A stretch of DNA of 6,760 bases from CAZEZY01 sp964516635 (GTDB taxonomy: Bacteria > Pseudomonadota > Gammaproteobacteria > Burkholderiales > Burkholderiaceae_C): contig CAZEZY010000129.1 of the NCBI GenBank assembly GCA_964516635.1, positions 1 through 6,760 of the forward strand, in the 5' to 3' direction. Positions 5,598 through 6,760 of the stretch are shown here, in pieces. The number at the start of each line of letters is the position of its first letter. Positions within the stretch are counted from its first letter, which is position 1. Below the pieces are notes generated by a model. It was given only the letters and a program-made list of their open reading frames with translations, was not told the DNA's origin and ran no database searches. Made by a program: the position numbers and the translations under genes.

Positions 5598-6530
5598 ATG
5601 CGCAAAGGTTGGGTATGGATTCGTGGTTGGTGGCTGGTGTGCGCCTTGCTGGCTGGACCAGCCGTCGCACGAGACATCGTCTTTCTGCCGGTTGCCGAAG
5701 GCGTCTTCGCCTACATCGGCGACACGGGTGGTCGCACCTACGAGAACGACGCCATCAACGCCAATCTGGGCCTGGTGATCACGGAAACGGGTGCGGTGCT
5801 CATTGACAGCGGAGCCAGCTACCACGGTGCGCAAAAGGTCGCGGCGGCGGCTCGCAAGGTCACCGCGCAACCCATACGCTGGGTGATCAACAGCGGTAAC
5901 CAGGACCAACGCTGGCTGGGCAATGGTTACTTCAAGGAAAAGGGCGCGGAAATCCTGGCACACGTGTCGGGGCGGGCTTACATGCAGGACAACGGCGGGC
6001 AGATGCTGGGGCGCCTGCGGCCGATACTGAAGGACAAGCTCAGAGGGACTGTGCCCACGTTGCCGACCCGATGGCTGGAGGGTCCAGAGAACAACCTGTC
6101 GTTCGGCACCACGGCCATCCGGGTGCTGCACCGTGGCGGTGGGCACACGCCAGGCGATATCATCCTGTGGTTGCCTTCGCAACAGGTGGCGTTTGCAGGC
6201 GATGTGGTTTACGTGGAGCGCATGCTTGGCATGAATCCTGCCAGTCGCACCAAACCATGGCTGGACTCGTTTGCGGTCTTGGAGGAACTGGAACCACGCA
6301 TCATCATTCCAGGTCACGGCGGGCCGACCACGTTGGCGCAGGCCCAGAAAGACACGCGAGACCTGCTAATGGCCTTGCGTCAGCACATGGGCAAGGCGGT
6401 CGATAACATGCAGGACATGGACAGCGCCATCAAGTCCTTCAATCCACAACCCTTCCAGTATCTGCTGCACGCGGACGTGTGGTTGCCCCAACTGGCCAAC
6501 CGGACCTATCTGGACATCGAAAAGGAGTGA
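5598..6530 (+). CDS. Exported metallo-beta-lactamase-fold protein with degenerate metal motif
   Basis: A 310-aa protein with an N-terminal signal (basic start, hydrophobic core about 10-20, probable cleavage after AVA at 24), so probably periplasmic. The MBL fold is shown by NLGLVITETGAVLIDSG (56-72), GGGHTPGDIILWLP (180-193), VAFAGDVVY (197-205) and IIIPGHGGPT (235-244). These retain the second-half metal residues His183, Asp202 and His240. The first motif, normally HxHxDH, reads SGNQDQ (99-104): only Asp103 remains and three histidines are Ser, Asn and Gln. It resembles SoxH and quinoprotein-relay type MBL proteins in length and location, but a normal two-zinc hydrolase site cannot be assumed. 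AGGAGG (5588-5593) lies four bases before the ATG, a strong ribosome site. It is convergent with leuB; the 42-base gap (6531-6572) shows no clear terminator. The substrate is unknown. Confidence 0.9.
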   Translation: MRKGWVWIRGWWLVCALLAGPAVARDIVFLPVAEGVFAYIGDTGGRTYENDAINANLGLVITETGAVLIDSGASYHGAQKVAAAARKVTAQPIRWVINSGNQDQRWLGNGYFKEKGAEILAHVSGRAYMQDNGGQMLGRLRPILKDKLRGTVPTLPTRWLEGPENNLSFGTTAIRVLHRGGGHTPGDIILWLPSQQVAFAGDVVYVERMLGMNPASRTKPWLDSFAVLEELEPRIIIPGHGGPTTLAQAQKDTRDLLMALRQHMGKAVDNMQDMDSAIKSFNPQPFQYLLHADVWLPQLANRTYLDIEKE

Positions 6531-6572
6531 GCCCCGATCTGTGGAGGCTCCCGCTTTCTCAGGTCCAGGGAT

Positions 6573-6760
6573 TCAACCCAACGCCTTCACCACCGCATCG
6601 CCCATCTGCGCGGTGCCTACTTTCGTGGTGCCTTCGCTGTAGATGTCGGGCGTGCGCAGACCTTGGCCCAGCACCCTTTGCACCGCCGCTTCGATGCGGT
6701 CTGCAGCTTCGGGCTGGTTCAGACTGAAGCGCAGCATCATGGCCGCACTCAGGATGGTGG
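6573..6760 (-). CDS. leuB: 3-isopropylmalate dehydrogenase, C-terminal end (partial)
   Basis: The last 61 codons and stop of a minus-strand gene that enters at the right edge; the upstream part is outside the window. LeuB oxidatively decarboxylates 3-isopropylmalate in leucine synthesis. Family features at the C terminus are the helix TILSAAMMLRFSL, an EAADRIEAAVQRVL helix, then LRTPDIYSEGTTKVGTAQMGDAVVKAL. The phrase T-x-D-I-Y-x-x-G-T-x-x-V-G-T, with Gly-Asp-Ala-Val following, is typical of LeuB. The order leuB then asd is as in many beta- and gammaproteobacteria, except that here a plus-strand gene separates them. Transcripts from leuB would therefore run antisense into the MBL-fold gene unless they stop in the 42-base gap. 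Confidence 0.93.
   Translation of the reverse strand, partial: TILSAAMMLRFSLNQPEAADRIEAAVQRVLGQGLRTPDIYSEGTTKVGTAQMGDAVVKALG

Noticed and set aside
6531..6572. A bidirectional terminator between the convergent MBL gene and leuB.
   Set aside because: No stem longer than a few bases with a proper loop and no T-run is visible on either strand.
6479..6727. Plus-strand frame overlapping the end of the MBL gene and the leuB tail.
   Set aside because: It is opposite the clearly conserved LeuB C terminus and has no supporting motif.

Overview
The window looks like the chromosome of a GC-rich betaproteobacterium, most likely a Burkholderiales member close to Comamonadaceae (Hydrogenophaga, Acidovorax or Rhodoferax type). 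This rests on the gene order leuB - asd - fimV - truA - trpF - trpB, the protein sequences and the strong G/C bias at third codon positions. The same core order (leuB-asd-fimV-truA-trpF) is known from Pseudomonas, so the cluster is old and is not a genomic island.

Layout from right to left, following minus-strand transcription. The last 61 codons of leuB (leucine synthesis) enter at the right edge and end at 6573. A plus-strand gene (5598-6530) then encodes an exported metallo-beta-lactamase-fold protein whose HxHxDH metal motif is largely lost. It is convergent with leuB and divergent from asd. The non-coding stretch 5284-5597 separates it from asd (aspartate-semialdehyde dehydrogenase). A 150-base gap with a candidate promoter leads to fimV (inner-membrane pilus/polarity hub protein), followed closely by truA (tRNA pseudouridine synthase), trpF (phosphoribosylanthranilate isomerase) and the first five codons of trpB.

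The most notable feature is in the asd leader. On the minus strand, a 34-codon reading frame (5486-5382) ends in ITTQTTTIIKS, with five Thr and three Ile codons among its last eleven. It is followed by two mutually exclusive RNA hairpins: a 13-pair antiterminator (5377-5332) and a terminator with a U-tract (5347-5304). An upstream pairing (5403-5361) can sequester the left arm of the antiterminator. The asd ribosome site begins 15 bases after the terminator stem. This is the full layout of a thr-type translational attenuator placed on asd, the common step to Thr, Ile, Met and Lys. Everything functional about it is inference from base pairing and codon content; no folding energy or conservation was computed.

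The rest of the window is ordinary housekeeping. There are no mobile elements, CRISPR arrays, tRNAs or rRNAs that I can see.
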